Source: an uncultured Clostridia bacterium
GTDB taxonomy: Bacteria; Bacillota; Clostridia; TANB77; CAG-508
NCBI GenBank assembly: GCA_944392425.1
Contig: CALXWM010000013.1
Coordinates: forward strand, 1-37,444
Reading direction: 5' to 3'
Length of the DNA stretch: 37,444 bases
Of this stretch, positions 7,615 to 15,788 are shown in pieces (the stretch's first letter is position 1; each line of letters begins with the position of its first letter). The notes under the pieces were generated by a model, which made no database searches, was not told the DNA's origin, and worked only from the letters and a program-made list of their open reading frames with translations. Both the position numbers and the translations under genes were made by a program.

Positions 7615-7977
7615 ATGGAAAACAAAGAAAAAATAAAAATTGCAATTGTAGGAATGTTAACAGGCTTGCTCTGTGGCTTATTTGCTTCAGGAGGGGGTCT
7701 TATTTTAGTGCCAGCATTTGTATATATTTTTAAGCAGAGTGAGAAAAAAGCGAGGGCAATGTCAGTATTTTGCATACTACCAATGGTTTTAGCAAGTTTA
7801 TTTTTCTATAACAAAGCAGAGTATATAGACTGGAAATTAGGAATAATATGTGGAATTGGTGGAATAATAGGAGGAGCAATTGGAGCAAATTTAATGAAAA
7901 AAATAAATGACAAATATCTTGTTCTTATTTTTATAGCATTTTTGATTTATGCAGGAGTATCTATTTTGCGAATGTAA
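7615..7977 (+). CDS. TauE/SafE-family half transporter, first half
   Basis: Integral membrane protein of the TauE/SafE (DUF81) family, usually linked to export of sulfite or organosulfonates; the substrate here is unknown. It has 120 aa with about four hydrophobic segments and the glycine signature LFASGGGLILVPAFVY near residue 21. Full TauE proteins have about 250 aa with two such halves, so this is one repeat unit. The next gene is the other half. The ribosome site is weak (GTGAAAAAA), so the start is the least certain point. Confidence 0.85.
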   Translation: MENKEKIKIAIVGMLTGLLCGLFASGGGLILVPAFVYIFKQSEKKARAMSVFCILPMVLASLFFYNKAEYIDWKLGIICGIGGIIGGAIGANLMKKINDKYLVLIFIAFLIYAGVSILRM

Positions 7978-8058
7978 CTATATATTCTGAGAATTACTAA
8001 AATAGAAATGCGAAAGGTAAGAATCAAAAACATCATAAAATTTGCAAAGGAGCAAAAT

Positions 8059-8427
8059 ATGCTAGAAGGATTAACAGGAGTAATTTCTGGAATAATTAGT
8101 GGAATGGGAATGGGTGGAGGAACTATACTAATAACAATATTAGTATGTTTTTTATCAGTAGACCAAAAAGTGGCTCAGGCAGTAAACTTAGTATTTTTTA
8201 TACCAACATCACTAGTTGCAACAATAGTTAATATAAAAAATAAGCAAATAGACTGGAAATTAGCTGTGCCAATAGCAATAATGGGGGCATTAGGAGCTTT
8301 TCTAGGAGCATTTATAGCAACAAAGATAAATGTTGGAATTCTCAGAAAAATGTTTGCAATATTTCTTTTTGCAATTGCTATATTTGAAGCATATTCTTGG
8401 TATAAAAAATATGTAAAAAAGAATTAA
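8059..8427 (+). CDS. TauE/SafE-family half transporter, second half
   Basis: This 122-aa partner of the preceding gene has hydrophobic segments and the matching signature ISGMGMGGGTILITIL near residue 14, followed by a repeat of the NKAEYIDWKLG-type loop (KNKQIDWKLAVPI) seen in the first half. The ATG at 8059 is chosen because AAAGGAG precedes it; the frame is open from 8008. The two genes are 81 bases apart and co-directional. Together they would make one two-repeat transporter as a heterodimer (inference). Confidence 0.85.
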   Translation: MLEGLTGVISGIISGMGMGGGTILITILVCFLSVDQKVAQAVNLVFFIPTSLVATIVNIKNKQIDWKLAVPIAIMGALGAFLGAFIATKINVGILRKMFAIFLFAIAIFEAYSWYKKYVKKN

Positions 8428-8565
8428 TATAAAAATTTTCGTATAAAAGAAATACAAAAAAGGCATAATAAATTTAGAAAAAGCAATATGTTTGAAAAGT
8501 ATAAAACATATTAAGAAAATAAGCTTATAAAAAGCTATTTAATAATTTGTTAGGAGGTAAAATTT

Positions 8566-8706
8566 ATGAAATTTGTTAAAGGAATGATTGCTGGAATGGT
8601 AATTGCGGTTGGTGCAACAATGATGTGTAATGAAATTCAAGCTCATGGACCAAACAAAATGTTAAGACAGGGAAAACGTATGATGAAAAAAATAGGAATA
8701 ATGTAG
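8566..8706 (+). CDS. small YtxH-like membrane protein, 46 aa
   Basis: This is a very short gene with a strong ribosome site (AGGAGG, 8 bases before the ATG). The N-terminus KFVKGMIAGMVIAVGATMM is a glycine/alanine-spaced hydrophobic helix like that of YtxH-type small proteins. The rest is basic and methionine-rich (KMLRQGKRMMKKIGIM). There is a single cysteine at about residue 21. Function is unknown; a stress- or envelope-associated peptide is the most one can infer. The 140 bases before it contain a perfect AATATGTTT/AAACATATT hairpin near 8488-8515. Confidence 0.6.
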   Translation: MKFVKGMIAGMVIAVGATMMCNEIQAHGPNKMLRQGKRMMKKIGIM

Positions 8707-8759
8707 TAACTAAACATAAAAAATTTCATATTATATAAAAGAAAGGCAGGTTATATAAT

Positions 8760-9224
8760 ATGAAATATGATAAAAAAATATGCCCAATCATAGATGTCGA
8801 CGGAGTTTTAGCCGGCGGTAAACAATATGATTTAGATATAACAATTTCGAAAGATAACAGAACAGTAATTTACGGTATAGTTAAAGACGATTGCGGAGAT
8901 CCTATAGAAGACGCAGTTGTAAAACTAGTCGAAGTTGACTGTGACTGCAAAGATGAGAGAAAACCAGTTTCTCATACTTTTACAGATAAAAATGGAGAAT
9001 TTGTTTTCGGACCACTTTGCCCAGATAGATACTACTCAATAGAAATTTGGGCAAATAAAGTAAAACATTCTAAAATATGTGCAAAAGTGGAAAAAGATTT
9101 CAGATGCTTAAAAGGTGAAAAATTAGATTGCGATTGTAAAATGGATTGCAAACCAGAAAAACCTGAAAAGCCAGAATATCCAAGACCACCAAAGCCAGAA
9201 GATGAATGTGATTATTGCAAATAA
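8760..9224 (+). CDS. cysteine-rich protein with a carboxypeptidase-regulatory-like beta-sandwich
   Basis: A 154-aa protein of unknown role. Residues about 33-110 match the CarboxypepD_reg/Cna-B-like pattern: a strand with IYGIVKDDCGDPIEDAVVKL, then TFTDKNGEFVFGPLCPDRYY. Cysteines occur in CDC and MDC clusters, and the tail is lysine/proline-rich (KPEKPEKPEYPRPPKPEDE) ending CDYCK. There is no signal peptide, so it is cytoplasmic or deposited without the Sec pathway; a spore-coat or matrix protein is one option but unproven. GAAAGGCAGG precedes the ATG. A terminator follows. Confidence 0.65.
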   Translation: MKYDKKICPIIDVDGVLAGGKQYDLDITISKDNRTVIYGIVKDDCGDPIEDAVVKLVEVDCDCKDERKPVSHTFTDKNGEFVFGPLCPDRYYSIEIWANKVKHSKICAKVEKDFRCLKGEKLDCDCKMDCKPEKPEKPEYPRPPKPEDECDYCK

Positions 9225-9239
9225 GATAATGGCTTAAGG

Positions 9240-9283
9240 AAAAAGTCAGTTTACTTTATACATTAAAGTAAATTGGCTTTTTT
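9240..9283 (+). terminator. intrinsic terminator of the cysteine-rich gene
   Basis: AAAAGTCAGTTTACTTTA pairs with TAAAGTAAATTGGCTTTT across a 5-base loop, with two mismatches that become G-U pairs, and ends in a T-run. Confidence 0.8.
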
Positions 9284-9300
9284 GAAATTTTAATTTCGGA

Positions 9301-9334
9301 ATTTTTCAGTTTGGGGCGCTCCTAACTGAAAAAT
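9301..9334 (+). repeat. GGGGCGCTCC hairpin element
   Basis: ATTTTTCAGTT (9301-9311) and AACTGAAAAAT (9324-9334) are perfect complements around TGGGGCGCTCCT. Same layout as the GGGACGGTCC hairpins but with different arms. Confidence 0.7.
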
Positions 9335-9339
9335 TTGTA

Positions 9340-9368
9340 TTGAAATAAATTCAAAAAAATGCTAATAT
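9340..9368 (+). promoter_or_regulatory. SigA-like promoter of murI
   Basis: TTGAAA at 9340-9345, a 17-base spacer and TAATAT at 9363-9368. Confidence 0.55.
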
Positions 9369-9394
9369 AATAGAGAAGTGAAAGGAAGGCATTT

Positions 9395-10201
9395 ATGGAA
9401 AATCAACCTATAGGAATGTTCGACTCAGGCGTTGGAGGACTTACAGTATATAAAGAAATAAAAAAAGCAATGCCAAATGAAAAAATAATTTATTTAGGGG
9501 ATACGAAAAACTTCCCATATGGCTCAAAATCTAAACAAAGCATAAGAGATTTAAGCAAACAGAATATAGATTTCTTACTTGAACAAAATGTAAAAGCCAT
9601 AGTTATAGCTTGTGGTACAGCAACAAGTCAAGCACTTGAAGAAGTACAAAGTATATATAAAGTACCAATTATCGGCATTATACAGCCAACTATAGAATAC
9701 ATAAAAAGCAAGGAAAGTATAAAAAATGTTGGAGTAATTGCAACAAGAGGAACAATAAGAAGTAGTTCTTGGGAAATAAATTTAAAAAAGCAAATAGAAA
9801 ATATTAACGTATATAATAAAGAATGCCCTCTTTTAGCTCCAATGGCAGAAGAGGGATGGATAGATAATGAAATAGCAAAGCTTACAATTCACGAATATAT
9901 AAAAGATTTTCCAAAACTAGATGCACTAATACTTGGATGCACACATTATCCTTTATTTAAAAAAATAATCGAACAGCAAATGCCAAATACTGAAATAATA
10001 AACACAGGAGAAAAACTTGCAAATTACATGAAAGATAAAATAATTGAAGTAGAGAAAATTTTAACAAATACATATAAGGACAAACAAAATATAGAATTAA
10101 AAGAAGATGAAATATATTTGACAGATACAGAATGCAATTTTATAAATGTGGCATTTAAATTATTAAATGAAAAAATAGAAATTAAAAAAGCAAATATTTA
10201 A
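9395..10201 (+). CDS. murI: glutamate racemase
   Basis: Converts L-glutamate to D-glutamate for peptidoglycan precursors, in the cytoplasm and independent of cofactor. Both catalytic cysteines are in place: VIACGTATS (Cys73) and LGCTHYPL (Cys182). The N-terminal MFDSGVGGLTV motif carries the conserved Asp and Ser, and GDTKNFPYG follows. At 268 aa it is full length. GAAAGGAAGG precedes the ATG. Its own promoter follows a hairpin element, so it is probably transcribed apart from the upstream gene. Confidence 0.95.
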   Translation: MENQPIGMFDSGVGGLTVYKEIKKAMPNEKIIYLGDTKNFPYGSKSKQSIRDLSKQNIDFLLEQNVKAIVIACGTATSQALEEVQSIYKVPIIGIIQPTIEYIKSKESIKNVGVIATRGTIRSSSWEINLKKQIENINVYNKECPLLAPMAEEGWIDNEIAKLTIHEYIKDFPKLDALILGCTHYPLFKKIIEQQMPNTEIINTGEKLANYMKDKIIEVEKILTNTYKDKQNIELKEDEIYLTDTECNFINVAFKLLNEKIEIKKANI

Positions 10202-10273
10202 AGCGCAACATTAGATGTGTAAGAAATTTAAAAATATAAATATATGCACTTAGCGAAAGGAATGGTAATATAA

Positions 10274-10696
10274 ATGAAACAAAAAATTAATGTAGATAAA
10301 ATAAAAGAAAGAGAAGTAAGCGAAGAGGAAATAGAGCAAAACGAGAAAGATACCAAGAAAAAAACTTGGGTTTTATACAGACTTCCAATAGTAATAACAG
10401 CAATTTTAGCCATAATATACATACTAACTTCTCAGCATTTATTACTAATACCAATAGCACTAATGTTTGTATTGGTTTTATATGGTTGGGACTGCCACAG
10501 TAGAATATGCCCAAATTGCAAAAAATGGAACTCAACAGTAACATTAAATGCAGAGACTGTTCTAAGAAAAAAGCAAATAACGCAAAAAAATTTACTAGGC
10601 AAGGACAAAATAAAAGAAAAGAAAGACATAGTAAATAAAACAAAAAATAAATGCTTAAATTGTGGACATATACAAGAAATAGAAAAGATTAAATAA
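10274..10696 (+). CDS. membrane protein with a zinc ribbon, 140 aa
   Basis: I do not recognise a named family. An acidic/basic N-terminal stretch (residues 1-35) is followed by two hydrophobic helices at about 37-53 and 57-72, then CPNC near residue 79 and CLNC near residue 129 with about 45 basic residues between them. The paired CxxC motifs suggest one split zinc ribbon on the cytoplasmic side. GCGAAAGGAATGG precedes the ATG. It is close behind murI (72 bases) and may share its transcript. Confidence 0.65.
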   Translation: MKQKINVDKIKEREVSEEEIEQNEKDTKKKTWVLYRLPIVITAILAIIYILTSQHLLLIPIALMFVLVLYGWDCHSRICPNCKKWNSTVTLNAETVLRKKQITQKNLLGKDKIKEKKDIVNKTKNKCLNCGHIQEIEKIK

Positions 10697-10778
10697 ATTA
10701 ACTCGGCAAAATATGTTACAAATTATTGCCAATTCTAGTTTTTTGCAAGCTATATAATTTTTAATGTAAAAGTCATAA

Positions 10779-10811
10779 CCTCTAGTTAAATGCATATACA
10801 TTAACTGGAGG
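10779..10811 (+). promoter_or_regulatory. hairpin covering the ribosome site of the next small gene
   Basis: CCTCTAGTTAAATG (10779-10792) pairs with CATTAACTGGAGG (10799-10811), with one bulge and one G-U pair. The right arm contains the GGAGG ribosome site for the ATG at 10820, so folding would hide it. A translation switch is possible; there is no T-run, so it is not a terminator. Confidence 0.5.
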
Positions 10812-10819
10812 TACTTTTT

Positions 10820-11045
10820 ATGTTTGTGGTATTCAATAAAGAAAAAATATACTCTTATTTAGTGTCTTTTCGGAACAGTAGTAATTTTATTTGTAATGGC
10901 AATAGCAATAACAAACAGAAACGAAAAAATAATAGAAACTATGTCAAATAGTATAATTTCAAATAAAATTGAGCAAAATGAATATATAAATGCAGAAAAA
11001 TCAAAGGAAAATAATACAAATATTACAAAAATGTTACAAAAATAA
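10820..11045 (+). pseudogene. frameshifted small membrane protein gene
   Basis: The ATG at 10820 follows GGAGG. The first frame reads MFVVFNKEKIYSYLVS and would stop near 10950 after out-of-frame sequence. Moving one base forward near 10865-10872 restores a sensible protein: a membrane helix (LFGTVVILFVMAIAI), a polar helical tail (NRNEKIIETMSNSIIS) and a stop at 11045, about 75 residues. The second frame has a TAG at 10860 and so cannot start alone. The beginning resembles N-terminal anchors of secreted sporulation hydrolases such as CwlD, but no catalytic domain follows. It could be a degraded gene, an assembly error, or less likely a programmed shift. Confidence 0.5.
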
Positions 11046-11065
11046 AAGAAAATCAACTTTTTATG

Positions 11066-11094
11066 TAGACAAATTAAAAAATATGTTGTATAAT
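11066..11094 (+). promoter_or_regulatory. SigA promoter of the double-OB gene
   Basis: TAGACA at 11066-11071, a 17-base spacer and TATAAT at 11089-11094. Confidence 0.65.
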
Positions 11095-11171
11095 AGGTTA
11101 TAGCGCATAACTATTCTAAAATTTTTATTAGATGAATAAGATACACAAGAATAATTAAGGAGGAAAGGAAA

Positions 11172-11933
11172 TTGGAAACAAATTTTGCTGATAACAACCA
11201 CATTACATTGGTTGGAAAGATAACAGATGAAAAAAAATTTAGTCATGAAATTTATGGAGAGAAGTTTTACACTTTTGATTTAAGTGTACCACGTTTAAGT
11301 GGAAATGCAGATATAATACCAGTTACTATATCTGAAAGATTATTTAAAGACGAAGACTTAGTTATTGACAAAAAGATTAAAATAACAGGTCAGTTCAGAT
11401 CTTACAATAGTTATGAAAATGAGAAAAACAGATTAATCTTAACAGTGTTTGCAAAAGACATTGAATTTTTAGAAAATCAAGAAGAAGAAATAGTTGCAAG
11501 CAAAGACTTAATTTCAAATGAAGTAATCTTAACAGGGTATATTTGCAAAACACCTATTTACAGACAAACACCATTTGGAAGAGAAATAGCAGATATTCTT
11601 TTAGCAGTAAACAGAGCTTATAACAAATCAGATTATATCCCTTGTATTACATGGGGCAGAAATGCTAGATATTGCTCTAAAATGCCTGTAGGAACAGAGG
11701 TAAAGGTTATAGGTAGAGTTCAATCAAGAGCTTACGAAAAGAAGCACGAAGATGGAACTGTAGAGCAAAAAGTTGCTTATGAAGTTTCTATTTCAAATTT
11801 AGAAGTAATTGATGAAAAAAAGAAATTAGATGAACTATCTAAACCAGAAGAAAATGCTGAAGAAATGCAAAATGTTCAAAATGAAGAAAGTTCTACTGCA
11901 GAAAGTGAAAGCAATGAAACTGTGCAAGCATAA
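11172..11933 (+). CDS. two-OB-fold SSB-like protein
   Basis: Predicted single-stranded-nucleic-acid binding protein. The start is a TTG with AAGGAGG 8 bases upstream. Two SSB-like OB regions occur in tandem: residues about 9-100 (NHITLVGKITDEKKFSH, FYTFDLSVPRLSG, KIKITGQFRSY) and about 113-215 (NEVILTGYICKTPIYRQT, GREIADILLAVNRAYNKSDY, PCITWGRNARYC, VKVIGRVQSRAYEKK). An acidic, glutamate/serine-rich tail follows but does not end in the DDDIPF-type tip of canonical SSB. Its 253 aa is longer than ordinary SSB (about 150 aa). Role in replication or repair is inferred. It has its own promoter and terminator. Confidence 0.75.
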   Translation: METNFADNNHITLVGKITDEKKFSHEIYGEKFYTFDLSVPRLSGNADIIPVTISERLFKDEDLVIDKKIKITGQFRSYNSYENEKNRLILTVFAKDIEFLENQEEEIVASKDLISNEVILTGYICKTPIYRQTPFGREIADILLAVNRAYNKSDYIPCITWGRNARYCSKMPVGTEVKVIGRVQSRAYEKKHEDGTVEQKVAYEVSISNLEVIDEKKKLDELSKPEENAEEMQNVQNEESSTAESESNETVQA

Positions 11934-11963
11934 TTAAATATATATAAACCTTAGTAAAAAAGT

Positions 11964-11998
11964 ATGGTACTTTGTGAAAGCAAGGTACTATATTTTTT
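11964..11998 (+). terminator. intrinsic terminator of the double-OB gene
   Basis: ATGGTACTTTG (11964-11974) pairs with CAAGGTACTAT (11981-11991), with two G-U pairs, followed by ATTTTTT. Confidence 0.75.
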
Positions 11999-12032
11999 AT
12001 AAGAAAAATTTGACAAACTTGCCCCATTTTCA

Positions 12033-12061
12033 TTGACTTTTAAGGCAAATGCAAATATAAT
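12033..12061 (+). promoter_or_regulatory. SigA promoter of minD-minE-rodA
   Basis: TTGACT at 12033-12038, a 17-base spacer and TATAAT at 12056-12061, about 30 bases before minD. Confidence 0.75.
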
Positions 12062-12094
12062 ATAGATGTTAAAATGATTGCAAGGAGGAAAGTT

Positions 12095-12889
12095 ATGGGT
12101 GAAGTTATAGTTATAACATCAGGCAAAGGCGGAGTAGGCAAAACAACAACAACTGCTAACGTAGGCGCAGCTTTAGCTTTAAGAGGCAAAAAAGTCGTAC
12201 TAGTAGACACAGACATAGGCTTAAGAAACCTTGATGTTGTAATGGGACTAGAAAACAGAATTGTATATGACATCGTAGATGTTGTTGAAGGAAAATGTAA
12301 ATTAAGACAAGCTCTAATAAAAGATAAACGATTCACAGATTTATTTTTATTACCAGCAGCCCAAACTAGAGACAAAAGTGCAGTAAATGAAGAACAAATG
12401 AGAGAATTAACAAGTAAATTAAGGGAAGAATTTGATTACATTTTAATAGACTGCCCAGCAGGAATAGAACAAGGTTTCAAAAATGCAATAGCTGGAGCAG
12501 ATAGAGCAATTGTAGTAACAAATGCTGAAATATCTTCAATTCGTGATGCAGATAGAATCATAGGACTTTTAGAAGCATCAGAAATAAAAAATCCAGAATT
12601 AATTATCAATCGTCTTAGACCAGAAATGGTTAAAAGAGGCGAAATGATGGATGTGGAAGACATATTAGACTTATTGTCAATAGATTTAATTGGTGTCGTA
12701 CCTGAAGATGAATACATAATTACCCAAACAAATAAAGGTGAACCAGCAGTATCAAATAAAAAAGCACCTTCTGGAAAAGCTTACGTAGAAATAGCAAGAC
12801 GTATATTGGGTGAGAATGTAGAAGTAACAATACCTGGTAGAAAAAAAGAAGGTTTTTGGAGTAAATTTAAAAAGAATTTTAAAAAATAG
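12095..12889 (+). CDS. minD: septum site-determining ATPase MinD
   Basis: Membrane-bound ATPase that positions the division site by recruiting the FtsZ inhibitor MinC and being cycled by MinE. The deviant Walker A KGGVGKTT starts at residue 11, the DTDIGLRNLDVVMG switch region at about 40-53 and the Walker B-like YILIDCPAG near residue 115. The C-terminal amphipathic membrane-targeting helix is visible as FWSKFKKNFKK. AAGGAGG precedes the ATG at 12095; the frame is open 7 codons further up. At 264 aa it is full length. No minC lies before it, unlike many clostridial minCDE clusters. minE follows 21 bases later. Confidence 0.95.
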   Translation: MGEVIVITSGKGGVGKTTTTANVGAALALRGKKVVLVDTDIGLRNLDVVMGLENRIVYDIVDVVEGKCKLRQALIKDKRFTDLFLLPAAQTRDKSAVNEEQMRELTSKLREEFDYILIDCPAGIEQGFKNAIAGADRAIVVTNAEISSIRDADRIIGLLEASEIKNPELIINRLRPEMVKRGEMMDVEDILDLLSIDLIGVVPEDEYIITQTNKGEPAVSNKKAPSGKAYVEIARRILGENVEVTIPGRKKEGFWSKFKKNFKK

Positions 12890-12910
12890 TATGCAATGGA
12901 GGAAATAGGA

Positions 12911-13657
12911 ATGTTTGAAAACATTATGGGATTTTTCAAAAAACTAAACAAAAAAACAGAACAAATAGAAAGCAAAACAAATAAAGATGAAGCAAAAGAA
13001 AGACTACACTTAGTTCTTATGCAAGATAGAGCTAATGTGTCAGCAGACTTTTTAGATATGATGAGACAAGAAATTATAGATGTTATAAAAAAGTACATAG
13101 ATGTAGATGAAAAAGAAATAGATGTAAGATTAACTAACAAACAAAATAGTGATGGAACAACAGGAGCACCTGCATTATATGCGAATATTCCTATAATAAG
13201 TATAAAAAATGATAAAAAAACTATAGCCTATAGTGATAAGTTATCAAACAATAGTGCACAAAATGTGGAAAGCACAGAAAAAAGTGGCTCACAAAATGAA
13301 AATAGTGTAGAAGAAAGTACACAAGACAGTGATAGTACAGAAAAAAATGAATTAGAAAATAATATTAACGAAGAAGATAATACACAAAACGTAGAAAATA
13401 TAGAAGAGACCGATACACAAAACTTAGAAGAGAAAGAAGTGACAAATCAAAACTCTTCAGAGAAAACAGAGCAAGATACATATTCAAAAGAAGAAAACAA
13501 AGAAACAGAGAATAATCAAACAAAAAAGGAAGATACTAATTCTAACAATATCAATGAAGAAAATGTAGCAAATAATGCTACAGAAAAAGGTGAGACAAAA
13601 AACAACTCAAAAAAAGGTAAAAAATCAAAAGCAAAAAAGTCTAATAAAAAGAAATAG
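12911..13657 (+). CDS. minE: MinE with a long disordered C-terminal extension
   Basis: Topological regulator that stimulates MinD ATPase and confines Min activity. Residues 1-12 (MFENIMGFFKKL) form the membrane-targeting helix; residues about 27-90 hold the MinD-binding helix and dimerisation strands (AKERLHLVLMQDRANVSAD, then VDVDEKEIDVRLTN). The usual MinE stops near 90 aa. Here about 150 further residues are low-complexity, rich in Glu, Asn, Gln, Ser and Thr, with loosely repeated TQN/TEK/EEN words, and close with a basic tail (KKGKKSKAKKSNKKK). Its start follows ATGGAGGAAATAGGA. rodA begins 8 bases after the stop. Confidence 0.9.
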   Translation: MFENIMGFFKKLNKKTEQIESKTNKDEAKERLHLVLMQDRANVSADFLDMMRQEIIDVIKKYIDVDEKEIDVRLTNKQNSDGTTGAPALYANIPIISIKNDKKTIAYSDKLSNNSAQNVESTEKSGSQNENSVEESTQDSDSTEKNELENNINEEDNTQNVENIEETDTQNLEEKEVTNQNSSEKTEQDTYSKEENKETENNQTKKEDTNSNNINEENVANNATEKGETKNNSKKGKKSKAKKSNKKK

Positions 13658-13665
13658 AGGCGTAG

Positions 13666-14772
13666 ATGAAAAAAAGATTATCTAAAAATATAGAATGGTC
13701 AATATTAATATGCACAATCCTATTAATTATAATAGGATTGATTGCACTTTTTTCAGCAACTCAAAACACAGAATATGATGAATTTAAAAAACAAATTCTA
13801 TGGATAGGAATTAGTATACCATTTATTATTGCATTTACTCTAATAGACTATGAAACAATTGCAAAAATATCTCCTATAATTTATGCAGTGCTAATTATAT
13901 TGCTTATAGGGGTATTGTTTACAGAACCAATAAATGGTGCTACAAGCTGGTATTCTTTTGGATCATTTACTTTGCAACCGGCAGAATTTTCAAAAATATT
14001 TGTTATAATGGTATTAGCTTTAGTAATGTCAAGAATGGTTGCAAAAGGCAAAAAAGAAATAAGTAGACCAACAAGGTTACTTTTGTTATTAGCAATTATA
14101 GGAGTTCCTATATTATTAATAGTAAAACAACCAGACTATGGAACTGCAATGGCATTTTGCGTAGCATTTATACTTATGCTTTTTGTAGCAGGAATAGATA
14201 AAAAATATATTATAGCTGGATTTTTAATAGTAGCTATAACACTTCCTTTGCTATACTTTTTTGTATTACCCGACCATGCTAAGAAAAGAATAGAAGTATT
14301 TTTAAATCAAGATTTAGATCCAAGAGGAGCAGGATATAATTTAACTCAATCAAAGCTTGCAATAGGAGCTGGAGAACTTCTTGGTATGGGACTTTTTAAA
14401 GGAAACCAAACTCAATTAGGATATTTGAGTCCAAAAACTACAGACTTTATCTTTTCTGTTATAGGAGAAGAAATGGGATTTTTGGTCGCAGGAGCAATAG
14501 TCATAGTGTATGTAGTCCTGATAACAAAAGCAATGTATGTTGCAAAAACGGCTAAAGATAATCTAGGGTCATTTATAGCTATGGGTATAGCAGGCATATT
14601 TTTATTCCATATGACAGAAAACATTGGAATGACAATTGGTTTGTTACCTATAACAGGTGTTCCTTTACCATTTGTTAGTTATGGTGGAAGTTCGCTTTTG
14701 AGTAATCTTATAATGATAGCAATTTTGCTTAATATAAGTGGTAGAAGACAAAAGGCAATATTTATTGAATAA
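13666..14772 (+). CDS. rodA: SEDS peptidoglycan polymerase RodA
   Basis: Polytopic glycosyltransferase of the SEDS family that polymerises lipid II during elongation with a class B PBP. At 368 aa with about ten membrane spans it has SEDS signatures: FTLQPAEFSKI near residue 102, KQPDYGTAM near residue 162, SPKTTDFIFSVIGEE near residue 253 and GVPLPFVSYGGSS near residue 332. The Asp of TTDF matches the essential catalytic Asp. NIGMTIGLLPITG favours RodA over FtsW, and the min-operon context agrees. The start follows GAGGCGTAG, 8 bases after minE, so it is co-transcribed. Confidence 0.9.
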   Translation: MKKRLSKNIEWSILICTILLIIIGLIALFSATQNTEYDEFKKQILWIGISIPFIIAFTLIDYETIAKISPIIYAVLIILLIGVLFTEPINGATSWYSFGSFTLQPAEFSKIFVIMVLALVMSRMVAKGKKEISRPTRLLLLLAIIGVPILLIVKQPDYGTAMAFCVAFILMLFVAGIDKKYIIAGFLIVAITLPLLYFFVLPDHAKKRIEVFLNQDLDPRGAGYNLTQSKLAIGAGELLGMGLFKGNQTQLGYLSPKTTDFIFSVIGEEMGFLVAGAIVIVYVVLITKAMYVAKTAKDNLGSFIAMGIAGIFLFHMTENIGMTIGLLPITGVPLPFVSYGGSSLLSNLIMIAILLNISGRRQKAIFIE

Positions 14773-14806
14773 AAAATCATAATATAAATGTAATAAAAGG
14801 AGTAAA

Positions 14807-15775
14807 ATGTTAAAAAAACTAAAAATAGGAAATGTAGAATTACAAAATAATATAATACTAGCTCCAATGGCAGGTTTAACAGACCTGCCTTTTCGTCTAA
14901 TATGCGAAAAATACAATCCTGGTCTTACCGTTACTGAAATGGTAAGTAGCAAAGCTCTTTATTATAATGATGAAAAAACAAAGCAATTGTTAAAAATGGA
15001 TGGAGAAAAAAGACCAATATCTGCTCAAATATTTGGTAGTGATATAGAATCAATGGCATATTCAGCAAACTATGTTAGCAAAATAGCAGATATAGTAGAC
15101 ATTAATATGGGATGCCCAGCACCAAAAGTTGTAAAAAATGGAGATGGAAGCAAATTGCTTTTAGATTTAGACAAAGTATATGAAATAGTAAGGGCAGTTG
15201 TAAAAAGCTCATCAGTTCCAGTAACAGTAAAAATGAGAAAAGGTTGGGATAGCGAGCATATTGTAGCAGTAGAAGCAGCAAAAGCGGTTGAAAGTGCAGG
15301 TGCTTCAGCAGTTGCAATTCATGGTAGAACAAGAAGTGAGTATTATACAGGAACAGCAGATTGGAACATAATAAAGAAAGTTAAAGAAAATGTTAGAATA
15401 CCTGTAATAGGCAATGGAGATATAAAATCACCAGAAGATGCAAAAAGAATATTTGAACAAACAAATTGCGATGGTATTATGATAGGAAGAGCCACATTAG
15501 GAAAACCTTGGATATTAGAGCAAATAAGAACATATTTAGAGGATGGAACAATAAGAAAAATACCTAATACAGAAATATTAGAAACAATTTTAAACCATAT
15601 AAATTTAGAAGTAAAAGAAAAAGGTGAATATACCGGAGTAAGAGAAATGAGAAAGCATATTTGTTACTATCTGAAAGGATTGCCTGGAGCATCACTAGTT
15701 CGTGACAAAATTAATCATCTAGATAGCAAAGAAGAAGTAGAAAAAGAGTTAATGGATTATTTTCATATAATATAA
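14807..15775 (+). CDS. dusB: tRNA-dihydrouridine synthase, DusB type
   Basis: FMN-dependent enzyme that reduces uridine to dihydrouridine in the D-loop of tRNA. Features: FMN-binding LAPMAGLTDLPFR near residue 18; NMGCPAPKV with the catalytic Cys103; TVKMRKGW; IHGRTRSEYYTGTADW near residue 170; GNGDI and DGIMIGRATLG near residues 203 and 225. Its 322 aa is normal. AAAAGGAG precedes the ATG. It lies 34 bases behind rodA with no terminator between, so it probably shares the min-rodA transcript; a strong terminator follows. Confidence 0.93.
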   Translation: MLKKLKIGNVELQNNIILAPMAGLTDLPFRLICEKYNPGLTVTEMVSSKALYYNDEKTKQLLKMDGEKRPISAQIFGSDIESMAYSANYVSKIADIVDINMGCPAPKVVKNGDGSKLLLDLDKVYEIVRAVVKSSSVPVTVKMRKGWDSEHIVAVEAAKAVESAGASAVAIHGRTRSEYYTGTADWNIIKKVKENVRIPVIGNGDIKSPEDAKRIFEQTNCDGIMIGRATLGKPWILEQIRTYLEDGTIRKIPNTEILETILNHINLEVKEKGEYTGVREMRKHICYYLKGLPGASLVRDKINHLDSKEEVEKELMDYFHII

Positions 15776-15788
15776 TTTAAATGAATAA

